A stretch of DNA of 6,305 bases from Opitutales bacterium (lineage in GTDB: Bacteria > Verrucomicrobiota > Verrucomicrobiia > Opitutales > JAFGAQ01), in the NCBI GenBank assembly GCA_028704125.1, contig JAQVLM010000201.1, forward strand, positions 1 to 6,305, written 5' to 3'. Numbering within the stretch: position 1 is the stretch's first letter; every line of letters begins with the position of its first letter. Positions 1 through 5,882 of this stretch are shown piece by piece. The notes under the pieces are model-generated. The model did not search any database. It had not been told where the DNA came from and saw only the letters and a program-made list of their open reading frames with translations. Both the position numbers and the translations under genes were made by a program.

Positions 1-185
1 CCAAAGGTAGGGCAAACCGTCCCCGGTGAGCCGCCTCTTCGGTCCCCTTTCGTGCTTTTGGCGTCTTTCGTGGTTCATCCCTCTTCTGCTTCGTGCTTCG
101 CGCCCTCTGGGATAAAGATAAACCAAGAGCTCTATTCACCACGAAGAAACGAAGGTCCACGAAGAGGAAACTGCCATCACTCACC
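1..185. repeat. Truncated first copy of the ~180-bp dispersed repeat block (R)
   Basis: Positions 1-180 are repeated at 375-553 and 2537-2716 with about four differences per pair by eye, including one C indel. The block opens with the GGTAGGG arm of the 77-bp hairpin element (its left arm lies outside the window). It runs through TTCGTGC/TTCGTGG words and ends with CCACGAAG/AACGAAGG/CCACGAAG words. Open frames cross it, but they share no protein-like features and the DNA is the same in each copy, so I treat it as non-coding repeat DNA. Confidence 0.9.
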
Positions 186-330
186 TCCTGGCTTCGTGCT
201 CTTTGTGTGCTTTGTGGTTAAGAATCTTCTTCATACCTGCCGCCTCTGACTTGAAACCTCCCAAAGCCCTCTTCAGGAGGGGGTGGCTTCAGCCATCCTC
301 TATTGTCCCACACGCAAGCAAGCCCCCACG
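186..330. repeat. Linker between R copies, partly repeated at 5701-5786
   Basis: Positions 191-244 (TTTGTGTGCTTTGTGG words followed by a TTAAGAATCTTCT stretch) recur at 5701-5754 with about three differences. Positions 276-330, containing an AGGGGGTGGCTTCAGCCATCC hairpin-type segment and CACGCAAGCAAGCCCCC, recur in the right-hand tandem array. The right-hand version of this linker lacks about 45 bp after the shared first part. No gene is visible. Confidence 0.75.
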
Positions 331-407
331 GCGGATGAGCAGGGACGCTCATCCCTACCCACAACAAGCCCATACCAAAGGTAGGGCGAACCGTCCCGGT
401 GAGCCGC
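331..407. repeat. 77-bp double-hairpin element, copy 1
   Basis: Left hairpin GGATGAGC/GCTCATCC (333-354) is followed by about 20 nt and a right hairpin (385-405) built from GGC, GA, ACCG and its partner CGGT, GA, GCC. CCCTACC (353-359) also pairs with GGTAGGG (380-386). In this copy the innermost left pair is broken (A instead of G at 341), and the right arm has one C fewer than the longest version. Confidence 0.85.
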
Positions 408-588
408 CTCTTCGGTCCCCTTTCGTGCTTTTGGCGTCTTTCGTGGTTCATCCCTCTTCTGCTTCGTGCTTCGCGTCCTTTGGGATAAAGATAAACCAAG
501 AGCTCTATTCACCACGAAGAAACGAAGGTCCACGAAGAGGAAACTGCCATCACTCACCCCCTATGTGTTCTATGTGATCTTTTGTGGC
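331..588. repeat. Repeat block upstream of gene A (partner at 2493-2751)
   Basis: The 258 bp here match the 259 bp at 2493-2751 almost base for base, in the same order: double-hairpin element, TTCGTGG-word segment, CCACGAAG-word segment, then CTATGTGTTCTATGTGATC. The two copies lie on either side of gene A in direct orientation. Similarity stops soon after TTTTGTGGC. Confidence 0.9.
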
Positions 589-736
589 AAAACCTAATCC
601 CCCCCTTGCTTTGAAGAAACAAGCCGGGCACCACCAATACTTCCCGTTTCGTACGCCGAGGGATTTTTTCGTCAGGATAACGGATTTTCGCGATTATTCG
701 GCTTGAGTTATTCAAGCGTCCGCCGATTATGTCGGG
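561..736. repeat. 176-bp direct repeat L, left copy
   Basis: It starts at CTATGTGTTCTATGTGA and ends at CCGCCGATTATGTCGGG; the partner is 5919-6094, also 176 bp. The last 134 bp (603-736) align without gaps to 5961-6094 with 7 mismatches by eye, about 95% identity. It contains the short dyad GCTTGA, GTTAT, TCAAGC (701-717) and a smaller CCGA/TCGG dyad at its right end. The minus-strand open frame across it has no recognisable protein features, and I do not call it a gene. Confidence 0.9.
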
Positions 737-934
737 TAAAGTGAACATTTCGTCAATGGCCACGGTTCAAATTCCCCATCAACAAATGCATCCCCTGCGA
801 GACGGTTAGTTGAGTATCGACGTTCCGGACACTGACTTCCCGTTTTTGCCGTTGCGGATGGCATCCTACTGCGAATCTGGAAGGGTATGCCTTAGTCTGA
901 TCATAGGTGACATACACAGTATCGCATCCTTCCC
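737..934. other. Unique non-coding leader of gene A
   Basis: Sequence after the L repeat is not repeated elsewhere in the window. In-frame stops at 893-895 and 908-910 limit gene A to a start at 935. I see no convincing -35/-10 pair and no Shine-Dalgarno sequence at the usual distance from 935; an AGGTGA at 905-910 is too far upstream. The promoter, if here, is not of an obvious sigma-70 type. Confidence 0.5.
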
Positions 935-2419
935 ATGCCACAAGAAACTGAAACCATAACAATCGTTCCATCGGATCTGGAGTTCCGCAACTGGGATAAA
1001 CGGTTTTCCAAAGAAATCCGTTTTCCGATGCCAAATGATTACTGCGTCAGGCACGAAGAATCGCCCATTTCTTTCAAGAAAAATCAGTGGGCTGCTATCA
1101 TTTCATGGCTGAAGGGAGAAATCAAAGATGGTTACGGTAGCATTTCTGAACCGGCCAAGGAGATAATCCCTTGGGATGAGGCAAGATTCGGAAAAGATCA
1201 ACGCCGGGCCAAATACCTTGTAAAACACACCAACGATGGGAACATATGCTGGTGCTTCGATGAACCTGACAAGCTTGGCGATGCGATTCAATACTATCTG
1301 AAGGGTGAAAAAAGTCCATTTTCCCAAGAACAATCCGCAGACGGTGAAGTCGAAACAATCCTAACGGAGGCCGCGCGAGAAGGAAGGCGGATACTGTTTT
1401 ACCCATCAAGTGGGGAAGACCTCAAATGGGTTTTCGATATCGATTGCGACATGGTAATATCGGCGGACTATCTCTATGGAGTCAACACAGAATCAGAACA
1501 TAGACGCAGTCATTGGAAGGGATGCATAAAACATTTTGGACAAGAAGATGTAAAACTACTCTCATCCACTAAGGAAGCAAGAGTGTACGAGTTCAAAGGG
1601 AAACGGGGAATCCACTTATTTAAGGAAAACAAAGAGGTTCTTGAAAACATCAAAAATACTGGCAACAGGATCTCCTGCTTTGTCGGAGTATGCGATGGAT
1701 GCCGCGAAGGAGGCAATACATACTGTGTCAACGATCCTGAATTTCTGACGCAAGTTGTGTCCATCTCAAGTCCCAGGATGCTTTACATAACCGACCATTC
1801 GAACATCATTCCATACGACACATACAAAGGCAAATGTGCGGTTCACAATCTCGAATACATTCTGAAAGACAAGCGCTTCTTTGGCAGCGACCCGACGATA
1901 TGCAAATCAAACCAGCATTCGGGCGGGTATGGAAATGTGGTGCACTACATGGTGTCCAACCACACGCCTACCGTATATGAGTGGAGAAACCAAAGACTTC
2001 GCGTCACGATCGAACATGACAATATTGCCAATCACTTCAGTGAAATCAGCGGAGCTCTGCTGAGTAATTACACCAAGCGGGTTCTTGAGGAACGCTACTG
2101 TTTTCCAGAATCAGAATGTGAAAACAAAATCGTAACCGTTGATCACGAGTATTTCCGACCAAGCATAGGCAAGAACTGGAGCTCCGAAGAATCCCTTCGC
2201 AAACTTCTCAAAACGTGTGAAGAAAACAAATGGGATACAGTCGGAACGACGGCTTTTGGAGAGAATCAGCATTCAGGGTTTATCGGTATTCTCGATAAAT
2301 GGAACGGACAATACCCGAAGTGGATCAGACTCTTTCATCTTGATTCCAATGATTATGCTGAGCTCAAGGGGAAATTTGCTGTAGTAACAACAACCGTGGG
2401 CAAATCCTCAGAACAATAA
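935..2419 (+). CDS. Uncharacterised 494-residue protein with a cysteine cluster
   Basis: I do not recognise a named family. The frame is open for 494 codons, and ATG 935 is the first start after in-frame stops at 893 and 908, although no good ribosome binding site precedes it; Met32 (1028) is an alternative start. Visible features are a strand-turn segment RILFYPSSGEDL (residues 152-163) followed by DMVISADY (172-179); a cysteine cluster C248, C253, C256, C264 inside CFVGVCDGCREGGNTYC; a following helix DPEFLTQVVS; and a strand MLYITDHS (282-289). This alternation of strands and helices resembles a Rossmann-like, methyltransferase-type core, but no standard glycine-rich SAM motif is present, so function stays open. 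There is no signal peptide or membrane segment, so it is probably cytoplasmic. The base composition looks more A-rich than the surrounding repeats, in keeping with transfer. It stands alone, between direct repeat blocks. Confidence 0.85.
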   Translation: MPQETETITIVPSDLEFRNWDKRFSKEIRFPMPNDYCVRHEESPISFKKNQWAAIISWLKGEIKDGYGSISEPAKEIIPWDEARFGKDQRRAKYLVKHTNDGNICWCFDEPDKLGDAIQYYLKGEKSPFSQEQSADGEVETILTEAAREGRRILFYPSSGEDLKWVFDIDCDMVISADYLYGVNTESEHRRSHWKGCIKHFGQEDVKLLSSTKEARVYEFKGKRGIHLFKENKEVLENIKNTGNRISCFVGVCDGCREGGNTYCVNDPEFLTQVVSISSPRMLYITDHSNIIPYDTYKGKCAVHNLEYILKDKRFFGSDPTICKSNQHSGGYGNVVHYMVSNHTPTVYEWRNQRLRVTIEHDNIANHFSEISGALLSNYTKRVLEERYCFPESECENKIVTVDHEYFRPSIGKNWSSEESLRKLLKTCEENKWDTVGTTAFGENQHSGFIGILDKWNGQYPKWIRLFHLDSNDYAELKGKFAVVTTTVGKSSEQ

Positions 2420-2445
2420 GCAGAACCTTCGGTTGTTTATGCTTA
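2417..2445 (+). terminator. Possible weak hairpin at the end of gene A
   Basis: TAAGCA (2417-2422, including the stop codon) pairs with TGCTTA (2440-2445), and AACC (2424-2427) pairs with GGTT (2431-2434) inside it. There is an asymmetric internal loop and no T-run afterwards, so this may be only a 3' hairpin and not an intrinsic terminator. Confidence 0.3.
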
Positions 2446-2492
2446 CCCTACCCTTGATTATTCGTCGCCCCTCCAGTGCCCCATCACCCACG

Positions 2493-2570
2493 GCGGATGA
2501 GCGGGGACGCTCATCCCTACCCACAACAAGCCCATACCAAAGGTAGGGCAAACCGTCCCCGGTGAGCCGC
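2493..2570. repeat. 77-bp double-hairpin element, copy 2
   Basis: Left hairpin 2495-2516 is perfect: GGATGAGCG, loop GGGA, CGCTCATCC. The right arm (2542-2570) has GCAAACC in place of GCGAACC, as does the truncated copy at position 6-34. Confidence 0.85.
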
Positions 2571-2751
2571 CTCTTCGGTCCCCTTTCGTGCTTTTGGCGT
2601 ATTTCGTGGTTCATCCCTCTTCTGCTTCGTGCTTCGCGTCCTTTGGGATAAAGATAAACCAAGAGCTCTATTCACAACGAAGAAACGAAGGTCCACGAAG
2701 AGGAAACTGCCATCACTGCCCCCCTATGTGTTCTATGTGATCTTTTGTGGC
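2493..2751. repeat. Repeat block downstream of gene A (partner at 331-588)
   Basis: This is a direct repeat of 331-588, differing at only a few positions, for example GCGTATTTCG for GCGTCTTTCG and TTCACAACG for TTCACCACG. With its partner it encloses L and gene A. After TTTTGTGGC the sequence diverges from the L repeat. The rest of the interval to 2854 holds no gene that I can support. Confidence 0.9.
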
Positions 2752-2854
2752 TAACCTCATCTGACCCAACTTTGAAGAGATCCCAGCTCGCGTTCTTTGA
2801 CCCGGATTCAAGAACCTATCAGCATGGGCGGGAAAGATCAGATACCCCCAAAAC

Positions 2855-2964
2855 ATGGAAAACTCACTGAGCCCCCAAACAGAAAATGCCCTGAAGGGAA
2901 TCAAGCCCGGGAAGCACCTGCTGGTATTGGCAGGGTCGGGCAGCGGAAAGACCCGAACCTTGGT
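2855..2964 (+). pseudogene. N-terminal remnant of a UvrD/Rep-type SF1 helicase
   Basis: The frame from ATG 2855 reads like the first 37 residues of a superfamily 1 DNA helicase. LSPQTENAL (residues 5-13) has the Q-motif glutamine at Q8, followed by a hydrophobic strand LLVLAG and the Walker A loop AGSGSGKTRT (residues 26-35, K32 binding ATP phosphate). In intact relatives this is followed by several hundred residues with motifs Ia to VI. Here the similarity ends near residue 36, and the frame continues for some 48 unrelated, Pro/Arg/Gly-rich residues to a stop at 3107-3109. No good ribosome binding site is seen. A helicase motif VI-like segment appears 1.9 kb downstream, after the toxin-antitoxin genes, and may be the other end of the same gene. 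I am confident of the ATPase motif and fairly confident that it is a broken helicase. Confidence 0.7.
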
Positions 2965-3056
2965 TCCACCTCTTCAAGGGCGACCGCATCAACGACCACC
3001 ATTTGACGCGGGCCGAAAAGGAAACGGCGAGAAAGGGTTGCTCCAAGTCTCGATAA
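2961..3056 (+). pseudogene. Possible C-terminal tail of an unidentified gene fused to the helicase remnant
   Basis: In the frame offset from the helicase remnant, 2961-3056 reads WFHLFKGDRINDHH followed by LTRAEKETARKGCSKSR and a TAA stop. It looks like a charged helical protein end and more protein-like than the continuation of the helicase frame. It may be the end of a deleted gene joined at about 2962, or out-of-frame helicase debris. No family is recognised. Confidence 0.3.
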
Positions 3057-3096
3057 CTCTTTTCTTGCACGGTAACATTAAAAGAGTTACTGTGCA
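3054..3096. promoter_or_regulatory. Overlapping inverted repeats, candidate operator of the toxin-antitoxin operon
   Basis: Two dyads overlap. TGCACGGTAAC (3066-3076) pairs with GTTACTGTGCA (3086-3096), 10 of 11 positions with a G-T at the eleventh and a 9-nt centre; the half-sites are 20 bp apart, two helical turns. TAACTCTTTT (3054-3063) pairs perfectly with AAAAGAGTTA (3080-3089). The two share 3086-3089, so they cannot form at once. A poor promoter-like pair TTGCAC (3065-3070) and TACTGT (3088-3093), 17 bp apart, lies within the dyad. The site ends 17 nt before the antitoxin ATG. AbiEi-type antitoxins are known to repress their own operon by binding inverted repeats in the promoter; applying that here is inference. 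Confidence 0.55.
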
Positions 3097-3113
3097 GCAA
3101 ATACGTTAACAAC

Positions 3114-4106
3114 ATGAATACCAGCATACAGCAGTCCGTTCAGGAATATCTCAAGCAAACTCTTGGGATCCACCCGACCTTTGCCGAGTGGAAGGATTCT
3201 GATCGGATACCCTACGCCATCAGGAGTAGTTACAGCTTCTCCGAGATCATTTTGTTGGATCGCCGATTCGTCGTTATTACGCCTAAGAACGCTGAGGAGT
3301 TCTCGGCTGCAAAGGTGGCGAGGCACCTTGCCTGGATCGACGAACACCAAAAGCAAACTGGAGTTTTCGTGACTGATGGCCTTGAGGCATACAACCGTAA
3401 GCGCCTGATTGAACAAAGGGTTCCATTCATCATTCCCGGAAATCAGCTTTACCTTCCGGACCTTGGCATCGATTTCCGGGAGCATCTACGAGCCGTCAGA
3501 AAGAAGCCAAGAAAGTTGAGCCCTTCTGCTCAAGTGGTATTACTGGCGAAGCTGCTCGATAAATTCGCCGATGAAGTATGGACTGCCACTATCCTTGCTG
3601 AGGTTTTTCAATCCACGAAAATGACCATGAGCCGGGTTATTGATGAGATGGAGGGCAATGAACTGATCGAAGCTCGAAGCGAAGGGCGCGAGAAGCAGAT
3701 TTACTTCAAAACAACCGGGAGGGAACTGTGGGAGAAATCTCTGCCCATTTTACGTTCGCCAATTCAAAAGCGTGTCTTTATCGGAAACACCGATTGGCCA
3801 ATAGGTGCCATAGCGGGGCTCAGTGCGCTTTCTGAACTAAGCATGATCGCCAATCCATCAAGAAAAGTCCGGGCGCTCACCAGCAAAGAATGGAAGGCCC
3901 TTCAGATTGATGCCAGCCTCCGGATGATTCCAACAGCGTCTTCTGACATGGCACCGGTTGAACTGGAAATATGGAAATATGATCCAAAACTCCTGACGCA
4001 GGGTGATTCAGTCGATCCGTTGTCCCTCTATCTGAGTTTGGCGGATACCAACGATGAGCGTATTGAAGGCGCGCTCCATGAGCTTCTGGAGGATTTAAGA
4101 TGGTAA
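3114..4106 (+). CDS. Winged-helix (MarR-like) protein, probable antitoxin of an AbiE-like pair
   Basis: A 330-residue protein, likely a DNA-binding regulator that represses the operon and neutralises the nucleotidyltransferase encoded next to it. Residues 45-122 form an alternating strand/helix domain ending in PFIIPGNQLYLPDLGID (104-120). Residues 135-205 look like a winged helix-turn-helix: helix 140-150, WTATILAEVFQ, recognition helix TKMTMSRVIDEMEGNELI, then the wing REKQIYFKTTGRELW. The C-terminal third ends in an acidic helical stretch DPLSLYLSLADTNDERIEGALHELLEDLRW (301-330, given as a region). I recall similar proteins annotated as MarR-family or hypothetical, beside AbiEii-like toxins. 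ATG 3114 is the only ATG between the in-frame stop at 3054 and the conserved part; no Shine-Dalgarno is evident, so translation may start from a short leader. The stop overlaps the next gene by 7 bp, which suggests translational coupling. The antitoxin role is inferred from the pairing. Confidence 0.8.
   Translation: MNTSIQQSVQEYLKQTLGIHPTFAEWKDSDRIPYAIRSSYSFSEIILLDRRFVVITPKNAEEFSAAKVARHLAWIDEHQKQTGVFVTDGLEAYNRKRLIEQRVPFIIPGNQLYLPDLGIDFREHLRAVRKKPRKLSPSAQVVLLAKLLDKFADEVWTATILAEVFQSTKMTMSRVIDEMEGNELIEARSEGREKQIYFKTTGRELWEKSLPILRSPIQKRVFIGNTDWPIGAIAGLSALSELSMIANPSRKVRALTSKEWKALQIDASLRMIPTASSDMAPVELEIWKYDPKLLTQGDSVDPLSLYLSLADTNDERIEGALHELLEDLRW
4088..4092 (+). promoter_or_regulatory. Ribosome binding site of the nucleotidyltransferase gene
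   Basis: GGAGG lies 7 nt before ATG 4100, inside the last codons of the upstream gene. It fixes the start at 4100 and contrasts with the missing Shine-Dalgarno of the first gene. Confidence 0.8.
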
Positions 4107-4870
4107 AAGGAATTGATTCATTCAGGACTCACTTTACAGCCTGCAATTACAGCTATGTCTTGATTGGAGGGACGGCCGCGACGTTGGCAATGAAGGAAGT
4201 CGGGGCCGATTTCAGGGCCACCAAAGACTTCGATATCGTGTTGTGCATTGAAGCTCTGGATGGGGAGTTCGCGCAGACATTCTGGGAGTATGTAAAAGCC
4301 GGTGGCTATGAGAACCGCCAAAAGAGCACTGGGAAACGCCTCTTTTACCGCTTTTATGCACCCAGGAACCCCGGGTTTCCCGAAATGCTGGAGCTGTTTT
4401 CCAGAGTGCCGGATGCACTACAGATCGCTGTCGATTCCCATCTGACTCCGATTCCCGTCGGTGACGAGGTTTCAAGCCTCTCCGCGATCCTTCTCAACGA
4501 CGACTACTATCGCCTGATTCACGAACGAAAGCGTGAGGTAGATGGCCTGACCATTGTTGGGCCTGAATGCCTTATCCCACTCAAGGCAAGAGCTTATATC
4601 GACTTCTATAATCGGAAGCAGGCTGGAGAGACTATCGATTCAAGAGACATCAAGAAGCACAAGAATGACATTTTTCGTCTTTTTGCGATCCTGGATCCCA
4701 GTGAAAAGCCCACGGTTGGAGCTGAGATTCAGTCTGATTTGTCCAAGGCTTTTGATCTCTTGAAGAATGATAACATCGACCTAAATTCGCTCGGTATCTC
4801 CGGCACATCTGTTTCCTCCGTTCTAGCCGAACTGAAAACCTTTTATGGACTGGGGGCAGCATCCGAATGA
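4100..4870 (+). CDS. AbiEii/MNT-like nucleotidyltransferase, probable toxin
   Basis: A 256-residue protein of the polymerase-beta-like nucleotidyltransferase superfamily, closest in pattern to AbiEii toxins, which transfer nucleotides to an RNA or protein target and stop growth. The visible active site is VLIGGTAATL (residues 20-29, G23 and G24), RATKDFDIVL (39-48) with the metal-binding pair D43 and D45, and the third carboxylate E98 in MLELFS. Also visible are K162 in LIPLKARAYID and the motif SRDIKKHKNDIFRL (181-194), which corresponds to the conserved Lys/Asp part of the C-terminal half in this group. All expected acidic residues are present, so it should be active. Length fits the family. 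No signal peptide or membrane segment is seen. The start is set by GGAGG at 4088-4092. Coupling to the upstream winged-helix gene matches the antitoxin-first order of AbiE-type systems. The actual substrate cannot be told from the sequence. Confidence 0.82.
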   Translation: MVKGIDSFRTHFTACNYSYVLIGGTAATLAMKEVGADFRATKDFDIVLCIEALDGEFAQTFWEYVKAGGYENRQKSTGKRLFYRFYAPRNPGFPEMLELFSRVPDALQIAVDSHLTPIPVGDEVSSLSAILLNDDYYRLIHERKREVDGLTIVGPECLIPLKARAYIDFYNRKQAGETIDSRDIKKHKNDIFRLFAILDPSEKPTVGAEIQSDLSKAFDLLKNDNIDLNSLGISGTSVSSVLAELKTFYGLGAASE

Positions 4871-5024
4871 AAGCAATTGGCCAGTTGATCAAAGCTAAAG
4901 ACTGGATGATCCTGGCCTCCCTGAGACACGGAAGCTTCGTTCTGGAGCCTCAGCGTACGATCGTCGCCTTTTCGAGAGCAAAGAAACTACTCATAGTCTT
5001 CGCCTCCTCCATACCCTTTGCACC
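4867..5024 (+). pseudogene. C-terminal (motif VI) remnant of an SF1 helicase
   Basis: The frame beginning at ATG 4867, which overlaps the toxin stop as ATGA, contains ILASLRHGSFVLEPQRTIVAFSRAKKLLIVFAS across residues 15-47 (region given). The core R30..VAFSRAKK with R37 as the likely arginine finger is the motif VI signature of superfamily 1 helicases (UvrD-like or UPF1/DNA2-like), normally found near the end of a protein of 600 or more residues. All upstream helicase motifs are absent. From about 5025 the frame runs into the tandem repeat array and stops at 5115, so any product would be an 82-residue chimera. The first 13 residues (MKAIGQLIKAKDW) are not obviously helicase. The overlap with the toxin could allow reinitiation, but I treat this as decayed coding DNA. 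Confidence 0.6.
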
Positions 5025-5043
5025 AGCAAGCCCCATCCCCCAC

Positions 5044-5120
5044 GCGGATGAGTGGGGACGCTCATCCCTACCCGCAACAGGCCCGCACCAAGGTAGGGCG
5101 AACCGTCCCCGGTGAGCCGC
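5044..5120. repeat. 77-bp double-hairpin element, copy 3
   Basis: The left hairpin 5046-5067 has T at 5053, giving a T-G pair instead of C-G. The right arm is the complete form with CCGTCCCCGG. It lies 20 bp from the end of the helicase remnant. Confidence 0.85.
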
Positions 5121-5230
5121 CCTCTTTTCCACGCCCAAGCGGATCATTCCTGCCAGCAAGCCCTCTCTTCCGGAGGGGGTGGCTTCAGCCATCCTCAATT
5201 GCCCAGACGCAAGCAAGCCCCATCCCCCAC

Positions 5231-5308
5231 GCGGATGAGCGGGGACGCTCATCCCTACCTGCAACAGGCCCTTACCAAAGGTAGGGCGAACCGGCCCCGG
5301 TGAGCCGC
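5231..5308. repeat. 77-bp double-hairpin element, copy 4
   Basis: The left hairpin is perfect (5233-5254). The right arm reads CCGGCCCCGG in place of CCGTCCCCGG. Confidence 0.85.
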
Positions 5309-5418
5309 CTCTTTTCCACGCCCAAGCGGATCATTCCTGCCAGCAAGCCCTCTCTTCCGGAGGGGGTGGCTTCAGCCATCCTCAATTGCCCAGACGCAAG
5401 CAAGCCCCCAGCGCCCAC

Positions 5419-5496
5419 GCGGATGAGCGGGGACGCTCATCCCTACCCACAACAGGCCCGTACCCAAGGTAGGGCGAACCATCCCCGGTGAGCCGC
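5419..5496. repeat. 77-bp double-hairpin element, copy 5
   Basis: The left hairpin is perfect (5421-5442). The right arm reads CCATCCCCGG, one change from the usual form. Confidence 0.85.
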
Positions 5497-5608
5497 CCTC
5501 TTTTCAACGCCCAAGCGGATCATTCCTGCCAGCAAGCCCTCTCTTCCGGAGGGGGTGGCTTCAGCCATCCTCGATTGCCCCCATGCGCAAGCAAGCCCCA
5601 GCGCCCAC

Positions 5609-5685
5609 GCGGATGAGCGGGGACGCTCATCCCTACCCAAAACAGGCCCATACCAAAGGTAGGGCGAACCGTCCCGGTGAGCCGC
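5609..5685. repeat. 77-bp double-hairpin element, copy 6
   Basis: The left hairpin is perfect (5611-5632). The right arm has the three-C version, CCGTCCCGG, as in copies 1 and 7. Confidence 0.85.
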
Positions 5686-5700
5686 CCTCTTCCCATGCCT

Positions 5701-5754
5701 GCTTCGTGCTCTTTGTGTGCTCTGTGGTTAAGAATCTTCTACATACCTGCTGCC
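5701..5754. repeat. Copy of the left-end linker segment inside array unit 4
   Basis: This segment matches 191-244 with about three mismatches (TGCTCTGTGG for TGCTTTGTGG, TCTACATACC for TCTTCATACC, CTGCTGCC for CTGCCGCC). It replaces the AAGCGGATCATTCC part present in units 1-3, showing exchange between the two ends of the window or with other copies in the genome. Confidence 0.85.
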
Positions 5755-5806
5755 ACTTCCAGCAATCCTCTATTGTCCCACACGCAAGCAAGCCCCCAGG
5801 CCCACG

Positions 5807-5882
5807 GCGGATGAGCGGGGACGCTCATCCCTACCCACAACAGGCCCGCACCAAGGTAGGGCGAACCGTCCCGGTGAGCCGC
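5807..5882. repeat. 77-bp double-hairpin element, copy 7
   Basis: The left hairpin is perfect (5809-5830) and the right arm is the three-C version. It is preceded by CCCACG, as in the left-end copies, and is followed by TTTTCCG and the L repeat, not by another unit. Confidence 0.85.

Noticed and set aside
331..407. Integron attC-like site
   Set aside because: The hairpin element lacks the GTTRRRY/RYYYAAC core pair and the extra-helical base pattern, and no integrase is in the window.
203..577. Open frames across the left and right repeat regions (for example 203-577, 5018-5284, 5583-5972)
   Set aside because: They are translated repeats rich in Pro, Arg, Ser and His, with copies in several frames and no start signals or domains. 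Openness is a by-product of the repeat sequence.
554..763. Minus-strand open frame across the L repeat
   Set aside because: The second L copy has compensated differences at the DNA level with no sign of coding constraint that I can judge, and there is no ribosome binding site or recognisable motif.
764..775. GGTTCAAATTCC, resembling a tRNA T-loop
   Set aside because: The flanking bases do not form a T stem, and no D or anticodon arm or acceptor stem can be built around it.
2408..2662. Minus-strand open frame at 2408-2662
   Set aside because: It lies almost entirely in the repeat block, and its near-identical protein also appears at 218-499, so it reflects the repeat and not a gene.
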